Shown here piece after piece: positions 34,801-46,469 of a stretch of 64,000 nt of DNA (position 1 is the first letter of the stretch; each line of letters opens with the position of its first letter). Where the stretch lies: assembly GCF_932526225.1 (NCBI RefSeq), contig NC_064039.1:12232139-12296138 (forward strand), in the 5' to 3' direction. The notes below the pieces were generated by a model. The model was not told the DNA's origin and ran no database searches. It worked only from the letters and a program-made list of their open reading frames with translations. The stretch comes from Nematostella vectensis. Taxonomy: Eukaryota; Cnidaria; Anthozoa; Actiniaria; Edwardsiidae. The position numbers and the translations under genes are program-made.

Positions 34801-35954
34801 AGGGCCGTAGCAGGGGATGGGGCACTCGGGGCAAGTCCCCCCCCCTCCCCAATGTTTTCAAAAAGTATAAGGAAACGACCAGAAAGGGCGTGACCATGCC
34901 CCGCAATTTATTCTCTTGTTTTTTTCTTTCTTTTTTTTTATAGGCCATGAAGCCAAGCCTTCTCACATACTCGACGCCAATCAAGTCCACGTGTACCCCT
35001 GGCAGCCTTGCAAGGCCACCCCTATCACCAATCAACGCCAACAATACAATGGACCAAACGAGCCACCACAAAAACGTCACCTTTAGATCCCCAGATGTGC
35101 CTGCCCACCGACCCTCCCACAGTAGATCTGTAGCTGCCAAGGCAAGCTATACTCCTTCGGGTGTTATGTCGCCTTTTAAGTCCCCTCACAGATCCGGGGG
35201 AAAGGTGTTCCCGCGACATAAGCGCACTCTGTCGGCTGGAAATTCGAGTATGTCACCATTCAGGCGAAGCCGTACGCGTACTGCGCATGCCCCTAGCGTG
35301 CCAGCGCTGACTATTCAGACGCCGTCAGGCCGTATGGTGTGTAGCCCAGACCCCTACAACCAGCCTGGAGCCAAAATTCGCAAGCTGTATGGGTCCCCGG
35401 CGGCCAAGAAGCGCTTGTCTAGTCGCGATTACCAACGGGTGAGTACGGTCCCTGCACTTTTTTCGCTTTACGATAGCTATAGTGTGAAGAAGATGATTTA
35501 TGGAAGAGTAAGAAGAACTTCCACGCATGCGCAAAAGTCACTCGAACGTAAGTGGAGCAGGAGGCTCCGCCCATGCCCCTTGCGTCTCATTCGCGCTGAT
35601 CGCTGCACACGCCGCAAGCATTCACTATCATTCCTATTGGAAAAAGGTTTTTAAAGGATCAATCACAAAGGCCGCAAACCCTAGTTACAGATACCAAGTA
35701 CCCCCTCCCCTAGAGGGCAGCCTCTTGACGATACCTTAAAGGTGCCCAAGCAGGATTTCAGCGCGCGCTACCACAATTTTCTTTTAGCGCGTGGAAATAG
35801 AACCTGTGCGCCGTCCCTCCGCCGTCGTAAATCTTAAGTCGCTTTTATATCAGAGCACGACTTGACTCACGTAAAATAGTCTTTCATTTTGAAACCGCTA
35901 GTGACAGATTTTTTTTGCTTTTGTTGCTGTCAGGTTGAGGAGACGTTTGTGTGA
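28841..35954 (+). CDS. ARHGAP19: ARHGAP19, Rho GTPase-activating protein
   Basis: Ten exons: 28841-29051, 30158-30238, 30630-30839, 31016-31215, 32433-32525, 33173-33232, 33458-33616, 34611-34682, 34944-35438, 35934-35954. Phases agree, giving 533 residues (human 494). The RhoGAP domain covers about 78-265: HPLTNESVERILPLIHYL, then KEGLFRISGNKKRQEE with the arginine finger at Arg106, DVASVLKQFLGELPEPLL, and NKMTAYNLAVVFCPNVL. The following RETTQQATTEALVELYNHVKDMP block is the ARHGAP19-specific helix. The C-terminus is a Ser/Pro/Arg-rich tail with many SP/TP sites, consistent with mitotic kinase control known for the mammalian protein, which acts on RhoA in cytokinesis. The last exon is only 21 bp (VEETFV, stop); it has a good acceptor and right phase but is tentative. 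Otherwise the frame reads through the 35438 donor to 35654. Intron 7 is filled by satellite. Confidence 0.92.
32195..32395. mobile_element. C-run dispersed repeat in ARHGAP19 intron 4
   Basis: 'ggggcactgggggcaggttt', a 16-bp C run, 'ataaggaaatgacgag' and 'ggggcgtgg' recur at 34795-34912 and, inverted, at 50825-50990. They are the same short non-coding family. Termini are not sharply defined. Confidence 0.6.
33258..33361. repeat. Foldback (hairpin) element
   Basis: Left arm 33258-33300 (GTATTCTTAC...AGATAAGCG) is complementary to right arm 33318-33360 (CGCTTATC...GTAAGAATAC) over about 43 bases with few mismatches and a loop of about 18 bases. It starts 26 bases inside ARHGAP19 intron 6. It is probably a tiny palindromic MITE; a structured RNA is the alternative. 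Confidence 0.75.
33660..34535. repeat. 57-58-bp satellite array, second locus (ARHGAP19 intron 7)
   Basis: About 15 units of the satellite seen at 22438-24245, in opposite orientation on the chromosome but again sense to its host gene. It starts about 45 bases after the exon-7 donor and stops about 75 bases before the exon-8 acceptor. The last unit carries 'acaaatagc' in place of 'acaaagagc', exactly as the last unit of the AKTIP array does. Confidence 0.92.
34795..34912. mobile_element. C-run dispersed repeat in ARHGAP19 intron 8
   Basis: Second copy of the 32195-32395 family: 'ggggcactcggggcaagt', C run, 'ataaggaaacgacc', 'gggcgtgaccatgcccc'. It sits about 30 bases before the exon-9 acceptor. 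Confidence 0.6.
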
Positions 35955-38684
35955 CGTCTGGGTCACGCTACCAGTTGTCACACAATGGAAGTCACGCAAT
36001 CATGGCAATCGCATGTACTACGGTCATCCGTTACGCGGGGCACGTTCATCCGAACGCGAAGATAGGCTCGTGAAAGGAGGTGCAACTTCTGCATATTTTG
36101 TACCCTAAACTGGGGTCATACAGTGTCAACCTTTCGCTAGCCCACTAAAATGCAACTGAAGGACTGTTAGGCCGACGCTGCGCTAGCAAAGGACAAGGAG
36201 AAGGAAGGACGCACTAGCTTACGCGTGTCTGCTTGTGTCTTCTCGCGATGATTTACTCATGCGTAAAAGCTCTCACATCTCCAGTTTCTTCGCTAGTACA
36301 GATGAGCCTTTAGCGGTATCGTCTCTTGACTAAAACGAGGATGTATTTGCCTTTTTATAGTCTTCTATCTGTTTACAATCAATGGAGAATGCTTGCTCGT
36401 TTAGTAGTGCAGTAGCTTTTATTTGTAAAAAGAGATGTAAATCAGTGTAAATAGCAAGAAGTGGTTTAAATATTTTTGATAACAATAATTTTTGTTCCTT
36501 GTTTGCTGAGCTGACTGGAGCTTATAAAGACAGCTGCCCCCGTGCCAGCCCTACTTACTAATCAGGACACACGGTGAAACCAGCCCCCACCCCTCTCACT
36601 TGCTTCCTATTACTTTTTTTTGTACACCGCTAATATCCCTCATGCCACACATCACAAACCTGCATCAGCTTTTCCCACGACAGACTGGATTCCCTTTCAA
36701 TAAAACAAAGATACTGCGCTAAACTTCTTTTGTTGTACTTTAATACCTTCCCAAAAGAAATATGTAATCTTAATATCATGAGGAACACAAAAGGGTTTGT
36801 TTATTGTCGGATTTGAATTATTAGCGGCTCTTTTCACCGGATGTGATATGATTGATGTCTTTTATGTCGGATTTCTTATGATGCAAAGCAAAGTAAGCGA
36901 GAAAATATGACGCTCATAGAAGAGAGCAGCGCACAAGAAACTTTGAGAAAAGGTTAGAGAAGTCTGCTGTTGTATCTGCAATATTGACCTACTACCAAAC
37001 AATCAAGCTGTTAACCAGAATATGCTGAGGAGGTATAAAAAGGTAGGCAAAGAAATGATGCACAAAGATTTGGTGAATCTTCGACCGATTTTAGGCGGCC
37101 GAGGCGAGTGCCCACGCCTAAGCAATGGATGAAAACTACAATCATTTCATCCTTTGAATTTTGGACATTACAGTTATGAAGATGCCCGATAATAAATGAA
37201 ACGCGGACGTATTGATAGATTGGACAATTTTTGAAAGCATAGATAATTAACCCCGGAACTTTCATCAAAATATTTTTTATGCTTTCAATGGACATTCTTA
37301 CAATACGAAGATTTCGCTCTTTCTTTCAATCATTTTTTCCAGACTCGATTTGCACATAGGATACTAGCATTCTAATATTTTCTTATCTTCTTTTTAAATT
37401 CCTCTTTTTTGTCGTAGTATTTATAAATAATATTATTCGTGTAGAAGAAAATATCTACTCCTTCAACCATTCTGGGTATATAGCCATCAAACAGATAAAT
37501 ATAACGCATTGATACAAAAACAAACAATTCGAACGACTTGAATAGTTTACTATTGGAGGATAGTTTATTTAATCTGTGATGAGAGCTTGAAGCTACAGCA
37601 GACATCCCAAAAACAACTGCCAGTAGCCACTTTGGAAAACACACAAACGTCTTACGCATGTTCCCGTAGGGAGTTATGATTTGAAAGGGTTTTTCAATTC
37701 TTTCTTTGAGGATTTATTTAAGAATAGCATATTTATTTATTTTTTTGACAATTTTGTAGCCTTGCTTGTTTTATTTGTTTTTTGCTAATTATAAACTCTT
37801 CTTTTGAACTCTTCGGTCAAATAAAACGACGGACCAGTATCTAAAATAATTCCAGCCTCATCAGGATAAAATTAAGAACAGGAAGGGTAACTCTGTTTGC
37901 ATCAATATGCAATGACAAATCTTTTTTTCTTTTTATCACCTGTCTTCGCAATAAAAGTATCTAAATTGGTGCAGACAGGGCAATCTTTCTTCTACAATTG
38001 CGTCCAAGACAAGAGCACTCGCTAATTTTACAGAAGGCGAGAGTAATGAGGGAACGTCCTTCTACTTGCATTGATATTAAAGGCACCCCACAGGATCCTA
38101 GTAGCTTGGACCATTTCTATGATAGAATGTAATGCATTAAGGAAGGGAATAGCGAGAAAGAGAACGAAAGAAATATTTGTAATAATGAAAAGAAATATTT
38201 GTACAATAGTTTATTCATCTGAAGAATCATAACGTGGCCCAGCTGTGCAAGCATTCGTCACATTACACGAAAAAAAATTATGACGTTCTTTCAATATCAC
38301 GGGATGCCCTTTTTAGGTTTAATTAACTTTTTGAAGTTTGGTCTACTCCATAGGAGTAGGATTTATTTAACAGTTTCTATATTTCACACGAGCAAAATAA
38401 ACCTGCCACAAAGGACGTGGTAGTATACCAAAGTCGAGGAATCTACGGCAAGGATAATTTCTATTTTTTACGCATACTGGGGATAGGGGGTTGGGTAGCA
38501 ACGCTCAACGCATTTTATACGACTCCATCAGCGAATGGCAATTTTAAATGGCATTTCTTTATGCGCGAGAATGATTTTAGGGTCGATAAGCGGTGTGCCG
38601 CCCGCTCCACAAAGACAGCCGCCATTTATCGGTACACGCATCGAGGTGTATGTGATCTTCCCCTCAGTGCAAGTGATCTCTGAA
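35955..38684. other. ARHGAP19 3' region and intergenic
   Basis: The only strong signal is AATAAA at 36699-36704, 745 bases after the stop. Beyond it the DNA is AT-rich. Two minus-strand ORFs (37011-37295, 37372-37659) lack splice context; the second starts with a possible signal peptide and is listed as a finding. No supported gene. Confidence 0.5.
36699..36704 (+). promoter_or_regulatory. Candidate polyadenylation signal, ARHGAP19
   Basis: AATAAA in 'tttcaataaaacaaag', preceded by a C/T-rich stretch. It is the clearest hexamer downstream of the gene. Confidence 0.5.
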
Positions 38685-41600
38685 ATGGCCTCCTTGGAGG
38701 AGTACCCGACTCTGATGGCACAGCTTATGAACAGAGACAAGGCGTCTATCGTCATCGAGTCCATGCTACTCGTCATTCTTATTCTGCTGGCACTACTTGG
38801 TAATAATACGCTCTTTTTTTTATAAGAACGTCTAATTCTCAGTTGCGGCTGGGCCGTTCTTTTTGGGGGGGACATTTTAAGGCGTGGACAGGCACGAGAC
38901 CAGACTCGTACCCAGTCGTTATTTGCTGTTGCGCGGACATCCACAGGGATCCTGAAGGGGCTGACCGAGCGGGCCCCGTTCCCCTGTTTTCTGATATTTG
39001 GCTTAAAATAACAAAAAATAAAACTAAGGAAGAACATTAAATCCAGCCCCCCTTTCTTGGAGCCCTGCTCCGGCCCCCCTTTTGCACTTAAAACAGACTA
39101 TAGAGACCCCAGACAAATAATCCGTTGTGATGTTTTAATACCTGTTTAAAGTTTTAGGAGTGAACCTTACTCAAAGTGGCGCTAATGACTACAAAACTCC
39201 GAATCCCATACAAAAATCGCCAAAAAGTCTTAAAAATCTAACCTCGATTTCCATCACGGTGTTAAGAAGAAAAATTCAACCTTTAATATATTTAGAATAA
39301 TAAATGTTTCTATTTACATATTCCGTTGTGATAGTTTGACTTTTCCAAATACTTTTTAAGAAACTGAAGGGAGACTAGACCCAATTTGACCCATTTTGGC
39401 CCGTTTTTTTGTATTTTCGCTACGCTTGAATTCAAATTTGGCGCTCGAAAACCGTGTCGGCACCATGCCGCCGCGCCGGTAACAAAATTAACACCTCGAA
39501 TGTGCACTCATTCTTGGCTATGCTCCTGGATGCGCCCCTGCACTTCTTTACATATGGACACTCTATTTTAAGGAGACTCTCTTTTAAGCGATGTGAACCA
39601 CTAAAGGTATCTCTATTTTTCTAGGAAACTCTCTGGTGTGCTATGTCTTGGCCAGGAACACTCGCCTGAAGACCACGCCCAACATGCTGGTGGCCAACTT
39701 GGCGGTGTCCGATATTCTGATGGCCGGAATTTGCATGCCGCTCTCACTAGGGGTCTCCCTCACGGGAACGTGGCATTATGGAGCCGTCGTGTGTGATGCC
39801 CAGGGTTTTCTCATATTCTCCTTTGGAATAGTGTCTGTGGTATGTTTTTTTCTGATCATCGTCATTGTAATAAACCTAATCATCAGCATCATTATCTTAA
39901 TTAAATAGACGTTCATAGATTTATACTCAATACTAATATATTACCTTTCGCAAGAGATGATATAAATATATTGCCTATGCTAAGGACCGATTTACACATG
40001 ATCGCACACGATTGTAATCGATCGCAGACAATTCGTGTATGATTACATGGAAACTTACCCTGCGAACGGTTGCGATCATATAGAAACCAACAACAAGAAA
40101 GGCTGCAACTAAATAGCATAGCAAAGAATTTGAAATGACTTGCAATGTATTGTCTTTAAGGAAAATCCCAGCAAATCATTCCCCAATAGATCTCTATGTG
40201 ACTACGTGCGTAGTCTATTGTAATGGGAACTTTGTGTGTATTGCAGTGGACCATGTGTCTGATCGCCGTCAACCGCTACATAGCCATCAGCCATCCCTTT
40301 CTCTACACCAAGACCTTCACGGCATCGCGCATGCGCATTACCATCATCTTCCTATGGCTCCTACCATGGCTCGCCACGATCCCACCCTTTGTGGGGTGGG
40401 GACATTACGCGTTCCAGCCGGGCAAAGTCCTTTGCATGTACCCGTTCAATGTTGACCTCACATATACGTTTCTTGTTCAGTGTCTCTTCATCGCTATCCC
40501 CATGAACCTGATCTTGTATAGCTATAGCAAATGTTACTTTGCGATGAGGGCGAACAACCGAAGAGTGGCGGGCATGATGACAAGTGGGGACCAGGCCGAC
40601 GCGAGGAGGAAAGCACAGGAAGCCCGTGCCACGCGTACTATGATGGTTGCGACCGCTGGTTTTATTATGTGCTGGCTCCCTGTCTCGATCATCGATTTTG
40701 TCGACGCTTTTACAGGTTTGTCATTTGGGTAAAATTCTGGTTTTGGGGATGAAACAGCTTAACTAGATGACAATACGAGAATATACTTTAATATATGTTT
40801 AATTATACTACAAGTCACATTAACAGTTCAATTATACTACAAGTCACTTCCTAGCGCGGGTCAATCAATTTGTTCTGCTCTCTACTTTTGTGACTATTCA
40901 AGGATATTTGGGTGTTCGGAAGCCATCTAAGTGCTGAAAAATGATTGACAGCAACTCTTACAAACTCGACACAACTTTTGATACGCTTTTTTTTTTCGTA
41001 AGTAAAATGGTAGGACGGACTAAAAACCTTGTAGTTTTTTTTTCCTGTATGCTTGCATGATACTCAAAGGTTCTTTGCCAACAAGCAAGGAGGACGGCGA
41101 CGGCCAAGACAACGAGATCGAAAAAGATGTGTTTGCGCTTGGTGATCAATAATTGCCATGGAATTAGCAAAACATTATAGTCAGAGATAGATAAAAATAA
41201 ACTAAGGACATTATTTCTACAGTAGCGAACGTGGTTAGAGGAGTTTACACGGCAAACGTCCGCGTCCTTAATTGACCGTGAAAGTTTGATTTTTCACGTC
41301 GTGGTTTTATGGAAAACGGCTGAAATGTATCAGACAGAACGCATTTTCACGGCTGCTATTGAATTCTGAATCAAATCTCACTGTTTTCTGCCGTCGTCGT
41401 CCACGTTGCCTGCGTCGTTGCTTAATTAAAGTCCCTACCGGTATTGTGTACGCAAGGCTTGGTATTTCTGATCATTCATATGTCATGAGCAATTCAAGCA
41501 CAGCGCCCACAATGAAAATTCCTGCATAGACATTTTGAAGGAAAGCAAGGCAACTATAGAAAAAAAAAGTAAAACGGACAAAAGCTTTCTTCAGTTAAAA

Positions 41601-42025
41601 AAATATCGTGCATTAAAGCATCACTCACCTATCCCCACTTCAAATATCTAATGGTCCATCGCTTGCGTTATATTTCAGGAGGGAGTCTCCCGCGTCAGGT
41701 ATACATGTTAAATGCGTATCTTATCTACATCTCGAGTACCATCAACCCATTCGTGTATTGGTTAATTAACGCGGATTTCAGGCGAGCTTTCAACCAAGTA
41801 TTACCATGTCTCAAGTTCATACGGCGAGACACCAGCGAAGTCTCTCCTTCAGTTGTTGGACCTGAGGGAGGCTCAGGAACCAACACGAACATAACTATCA
41901 CTAAATTGAACGGTACGAAAGCCGACGGCGGCGAGAGTATATCGATCGCACAACAAGCACGGAACAACCCCGAGGAAGCCTCGGAAAAAAACACGAATAT
42001 CAGCGGTAATTCAAGCAGGATATAA
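38685..42025 (+). CDS. Class A GPCR, opsin/melatonin-receptor-like
   Basis: Four exons (38685-38799, 39625-39839, 40247-40715, 41679-42025) with matching phases give 381 residues and seven membrane segments. Rhodopsin-family landmarks are present: GN in TM1, NLAVSDI (TM2 Asp), a Cys in VVCDAQG at the top of TM3 paired with the Cys in KVLCMYPF of loop 2, NRY instead of DRY after TM3, CWLP in TM6 and NPFVY in TM7. NRY is typical of melatonin receptors, while the GWGHY loop-2 motif is opsin-like. The retinal-binding Lys of opsins, six residues before the NPxxY Asn, is Tyr here, so it is unlikely to be a photopigment. The ligand is unknown. The tail is Asn/Ser-rich with several N-x-S/T sites (cytoplasmic). 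The chosen Met starts a 23-residue N-terminus; the frame stays open upstream to another Met at 38535. Confidence 0.85.
41085..41446. mobile_element. TIR element, inverted relative of 23711-24057
   Basis: It reads as the reverse complement of the 23711 element over nearly its full length (shared 'acattatttctacagtagcg', 'ggcaaacgtccgcgtcc', end 'aaagtccct'). The left terminus is eroded. It lies in the third GPCR intron. Confidence 0.85.
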
Positions 42026-42170
42026 TAACCGATGGGAACGATAGTATATCGATCGCAGAAAAAGCAAGGGACCAATGCGAGGGAGTTTCCGGAAACAACA
42101 CGAGTATTACACAAAATCAAACGAAGCAGGTTATAAGAGCTGAGCGAGGGGAACGAAAGTATATTGATCG
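41936..42170 (+). repeat. Diverged tandem repeat across the GPCR stop codon
   Basis: A unit of about 110 bp, 'gagagtatatcgatcgca' followed by an A/G-rich part and 'aacacgaatatc', encodes the receptor tail (ESISIAQQAR). It is repeated just after the stop ('gatagtatatcgatcgcag') and begins a third time near 42157. The second copy is out of frame with the receptor. Confidence 0.7.
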
Positions 42171-42352
42171 TACGAGAAGTGTAGGACTATGAACAGAGCT
42201 TTAAAGTCAAACTCCATGTACGAGGTACTCATGAATTCTTCGACTGTTACCATCGCTCCGAGGGACTATCGAGCATCTACATATTCAACTTGCATCAAGA
42301 TAATGCATCTGACGAAGTGCGGTGTTGCTTGCATGCTCGCCGAAGTCCATTC

Positions 42353-42500
42353 GGCGTAGCCAGGATTTTTAACAGGAGGGGGCCCAAAAGGGACTTTCAA
42401 GGCATTTTCTCCTGTGTTTTAGATAATGTCTCATACATTTACTTTTTTGTCTGCTAGAAGGGGGGACCCGGGCCCCCTTGGCCACCCCCCTGGCTACGCC
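42353..42500. mobile_element. 148-bp MITE
   Basis: Terminal inverted repeats GGCGTAGCCAGG and CCTGGCTACGCC enclose a G-rich left half and a C-rich right half. There is no ORF. Confidence 0.75.
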
Positions 42501-44769
42501 CCTGAACAAAGAACGGTCGGGAGACAATGATTTAACCAAAGTGGCTGCCCACTTGAAGTGTTCTCGGTGCTCAACAGATTTACGTCCAAGGGGGGAGGGG
42601 GATGTGGAAGTTATGTTTATCATAACACCAAAAAAGGTTTGGTATAAGTTTAAGTACCAATTAAATTTCCCGCTTTAATTCTTGAATTCCCGCTGTTTAC
42701 TTGATACATTCTACCTGCAAAACACAATAGAAAACCAGCGAGCGTGGTAAAGTCATTTTCGTCCTCCAGCAAAACAACCGGTAAAATAATTCATGTGTGG
42801 AAAAATTTGTTTTCTTTTTGCTCCATAATTTGATAGAAAAGAAAAATGCTATTGTCTTACTATATAAGCTACAGTTGTAGTTTCGACAGGTCTCGATAAC
42901 GCTTGTACGAATAAAATTAAAGCGGCACTGATCCTTCTCGTATTTGTTTTTACCGATGAAATCACCATATGATCGCAAGTCCTTGTAAATGTCAATTGGG
43001 AGAAAATAAACAGAGAAAAATTTAACGATATAATGAATCAATCGCATAATGATATATTAACACAGCTAATGCAATATCGTAACATTAAATGAATAGATTT
43101 TTTTCTTTTGCGGGATACTTTTTATAGCCAAATAATATATATGATCGTCCGATCAGCGATCAATTATTCATGCGGTGACGTCTTCAGTGACAAGACGTTG
43201 TACTTCTTCGTTCAGAGGTAGGTTTATTTCTCACAAATTGCATTAAAAACTTTGAAAAATCTTTAGAAAAGTCAGTAAGTTGCAGTCTAAACCAAAACAC
43301 TTGTTGTTAGGCAGGAGATCCCTGAGGAAAGATTGTCGCCAGTAAGTAAGAAAATGAGGGCAGAGAAGTAATATCGGACATCACATCCAATCGATTGACC
43401 AAACGTCAAGGGGACATAAAACGGTAAGATAAAAGTAAAACTAACAAGGTAATTTTATTAAACATTTGGATGGCCTTGAAATCTAACGTCTCTAACTGTA
43501 ACGGACACCGTAGAATTGTTCAGTTGATTGTAATGTGTGTATCATAACACTAGAAATAGACCGAGCGCAAAACGTTAAACAGTTAATCCTTTAAAGTCTC
43601 AGCAGCATTACTAAGGGGCTGGTTTGTTTTCAAAAGCACAATAGGCTTTTTTATACTATATATACGATGTTTCGCTTAGCAATGATGGTTATGTGTACAA
43701 ATAAACTAGAGGAAGTAGAACATGCTAGCTCGTGTGAATGTTTTAAAATCATCTAGGAGAAGACGTTTTAAAACCATATATACTTTCAAGATTAAAATCT
43801 GAGAACAACGATAATTTTATGATGTTTAAGAGCTTTTCGTACAATTTTTAAACAAAAAGACTGCTCCATTCGGCCAGGGTGCATCATGTGTTTTGTGAAG
43901 CGTACGACAGGTCGACCTAGGGGGCAAGTTCATTGCGGAAGAGAGTGCTTCTATAGCTCACAGGACTAAACAGATTTGACTCAAATCTTGCGCAAGTAAA
44001 ACTATATGACTACACAGATAATATGGCCACCGCGTCTGTGGTGAATCCCTTCATTTACGCTAATATTCGTCGCATGAACCTGTTTGTAGATGGGCGGGAC
44101 ATTAGCTAACGGGTCATTTAAGCGGTCAGTCTGTCATCTCCATCGGAGGTACCTGTGACAAAGTCCTAAGATACCACTGTATTACTGTATTTGGTTTCCT
44201 CTATCAAAACAAACAGCCTTTAATAATAACACGACTTGCCCTAAGAAATCCCGTGACTTTTTTCGGTGGCAAAGTTGCGCGTTCTGGCTTAAGCGGCAAA
44301 ATAACGGATCAAAAAGCGATTTATTCAGCGCATAAGGCTCAGCCAAAAATAAAGTTAAAAAACAGTTAATTTTGATTCTAAGGTTCTCTCGTAGCTCTCT
44401 GGCGTGACCTGGTGACGGCCGCAGTACTTTCTATATCAATCAATGGCTGTCGTTTAAAGAGCCTGGGGCGAGCGCGTGGGAGACCTATTAAGTTGGCTGC
44501 CAGCAAAATCGTTGTAAACATGCAAGTTTACGTGAAAATTCTCGACTTACAAAGCTCTAGAGCGATAAAAAAGCGAAACAAAAATTGATTGAAGCGGACT
44601 CCCAATGGTTTGTAATGTCTAATAAGAAAATGACCGAGCGAGCTAGAAAAACAACAGTTTTTAAAACAAGATTGATCGACTGATATGTGTTTTTGCGTGA
44701 ATTTGCCATACAGAGTCACGTGATTGCTTAGTGCGATGATCTAGACAAATTATTGGTTGATAGTTTGCC

Positions 44770-44972
44770 TTAGCCTTCTCCGCAGGCAACTCTACTCTGT
44801 AATGGCCTTTATTCAGATTCGGAATACCTGTGTTTGTGATTTAAGGTCGCGGGAGACTAGTACCGCTCCCTTCTCCCTTCGTTATTTTTCTCCTCTATTC
44901 GCCACAGGAACCCCGTACCGATAAAAATGCTTTTTCTTTTCGATGAGAAGAGTTGCCTGCGGAGGAGGCTAA
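44770..44972. mobile_element. 203-bp MITE with 24-bp TIRs
   Basis: Left TIR TTAGCCTTCTCCGCAGGCAA (continues ctct) matches the complement of the right end at 23 of 24 bases. The flanks 'gtttgcc' and 'gtttggc' suggest a roughly 7-8-bp target duplication, hence a hAT-like element. It is non-coding. Confidence 0.82.
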
Positions 44973-45739
44973 GTTTGGCTCGGGTTTTACTGCTTTCTCA
45001 CCTAGGCCCATCGCTCCCTGTGGTCGAGGAGCATGGTTAACTAACAGTTCCCTGTGAAGTTCTGTTCAGTTTAAAATATATAATAACACAAATATAATAT
45101 CTGACAATTTATATTCGACAAAACATAGTCTCGAGAGTTTCTCAGCCCTTCGTCGTGTAGCTCTAGTTGTCGGCAAATGGCGTTTCTTCTTATTGGTTGA
45201 ACGAGGCAAGTCGTCTCTAAATCTACCGGTGTTTCTTCATCTATTTTATGACGAAAAAACTATAAAGTCAAGTGAACGTGTGCAAAAGAAAACAGCTTTC
45301 TTCTTTCAGAACTTTAAATCTAGAGCCAGATTGACCAGTTGAATTTCTCAAAGTTGCCGCTATTTTTTGAAAAATGTGCCGAAAGTGCTCACTACAGGTT
45401 CGGAGCATCTTTGTCTATTTTGAAACGTGGAGATTCTTGGTTTCCTTTTAGTGAAATGCCGATCTTTATATGGCTTCGACTGATCGATATCTCATAATAA
45501 GTAGAAAAATCTGTTAAAAATTAGTTTTTAATTTTTAAAAAGACGTCAGTGGAGAGGAAGGTAATGACGTAACAGCGTTTATGAGTCTTAATGAAATGAG
45601 AATGTGGTAGGCAATCATATTAACATATAATATAACTTAGGATGGTATTAGCATACGACATTCACTCTTTTGATTGACACGAAATGGATATAGGAACGTT
45701 TATCTGCCTCGCTGGTTGGCTAATGATATGCTCTCATGT

Positions 45740-46240
45740 CAAGCAGATAGTACGTTCCTCGCATCCTCATTGGATCTAAAGGTGGCCACGGTAGCGTGGT
45801 TCGTATTGATAGAACGTTTCTCGCATCCTCATTGGATTTAAAGGTGGCCACGGTAGCGTGCGTCGTATCAATAGAACGTTTCTCGCATCCTCATTGGATG
45901 TAAAGGTGGCCACGGTAGCGTGCGTCGTATCGATAGTACGTCTCTCGCATCCTTATTGGATGTAAAGTTGGCCACTGTAGCGCGCGTCGCATCGATAGTA
46001 CGTCTCGCATCCTCATTAGATGTAAAGGTGGTTACGGTAGCGTGCGTTGTATCGATAGTACGTTTCTCAAATCCTTATTGGATGTAAAGGTGGCCACGGT
46101 ATCGTGCGTCGTATCGATAGTACATTTCTCAAATCCTTATTGGATGTAAAGGTGGCCACGCACGGTAGCGTGCGTCGTATCGATAGTACGTTTCTCGCAT
46201 CTTTATTGGATAAAAAGGTGGTCACAGTAGCGTGCGTTGC
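45740..46240. repeat. 62-bp minisatellite upstream of SLC17
   Basis: About eight units ('cgcatcctcattggatgtaa', 'aggtggccacggtagcgtg', 'cgtcgtatcgatagtacg') end some 230 bases before the SLC17 start codon. Nearly every unit contains ATTGG, an inverted CCAAT box. Confidence 0.9.
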
Positions 46241-46469
46241 ATCGAAAAGGGGGAAAATCACAATTAAATTGCCATAATCCGGCTGTCTTGTCATTAAATA
46301 TATAATTCTAGTAAAACGGCTAATGTAAAAAGTTAATATAACAAGACTGTTGAAAAAAATTCTGATTGAAGCTAAAAGCACCGCTTCAATGAAGCATGTC
46401 ACTGTCGCAAATTTTTACTTAGTTGATTTATGTTATTTTGTTTTTGTAATCTGATCGGCCTACTCAGCA

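Larger units (their letters stand above)
42026..46469. other. Intergenic between GPCR and SLC17
   Basis: It holds the MITEs at 42353-42500 and 44770-44972 and the 62-bp array at 45740-46240. No coding gene is seen. Around 43165-43345 there are exon-like stretches with donors ('cagag|gtaggt' and 'cgcca|gtaagt'), and a TGACGTC (CRE-like) lies near 43175. These could be non-coding first exons of SLC17, since 'ctactcag' directly before its ATG looks like a 3' splice site. Confidence 0.45.

Noticed and set aside
34944-35654. ARHGAP19 exon 9 extending to the stop at 35654
   Set aside because: A good donor (CGG|GTGAGT) at 35438 and a phase-matched short last exon exist; the read-through part is not like the family. 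Kept only as an alternative.
38685-42025. True opsin
   Set aside because: The Schiff-base lysine position in TM7 is Tyr.
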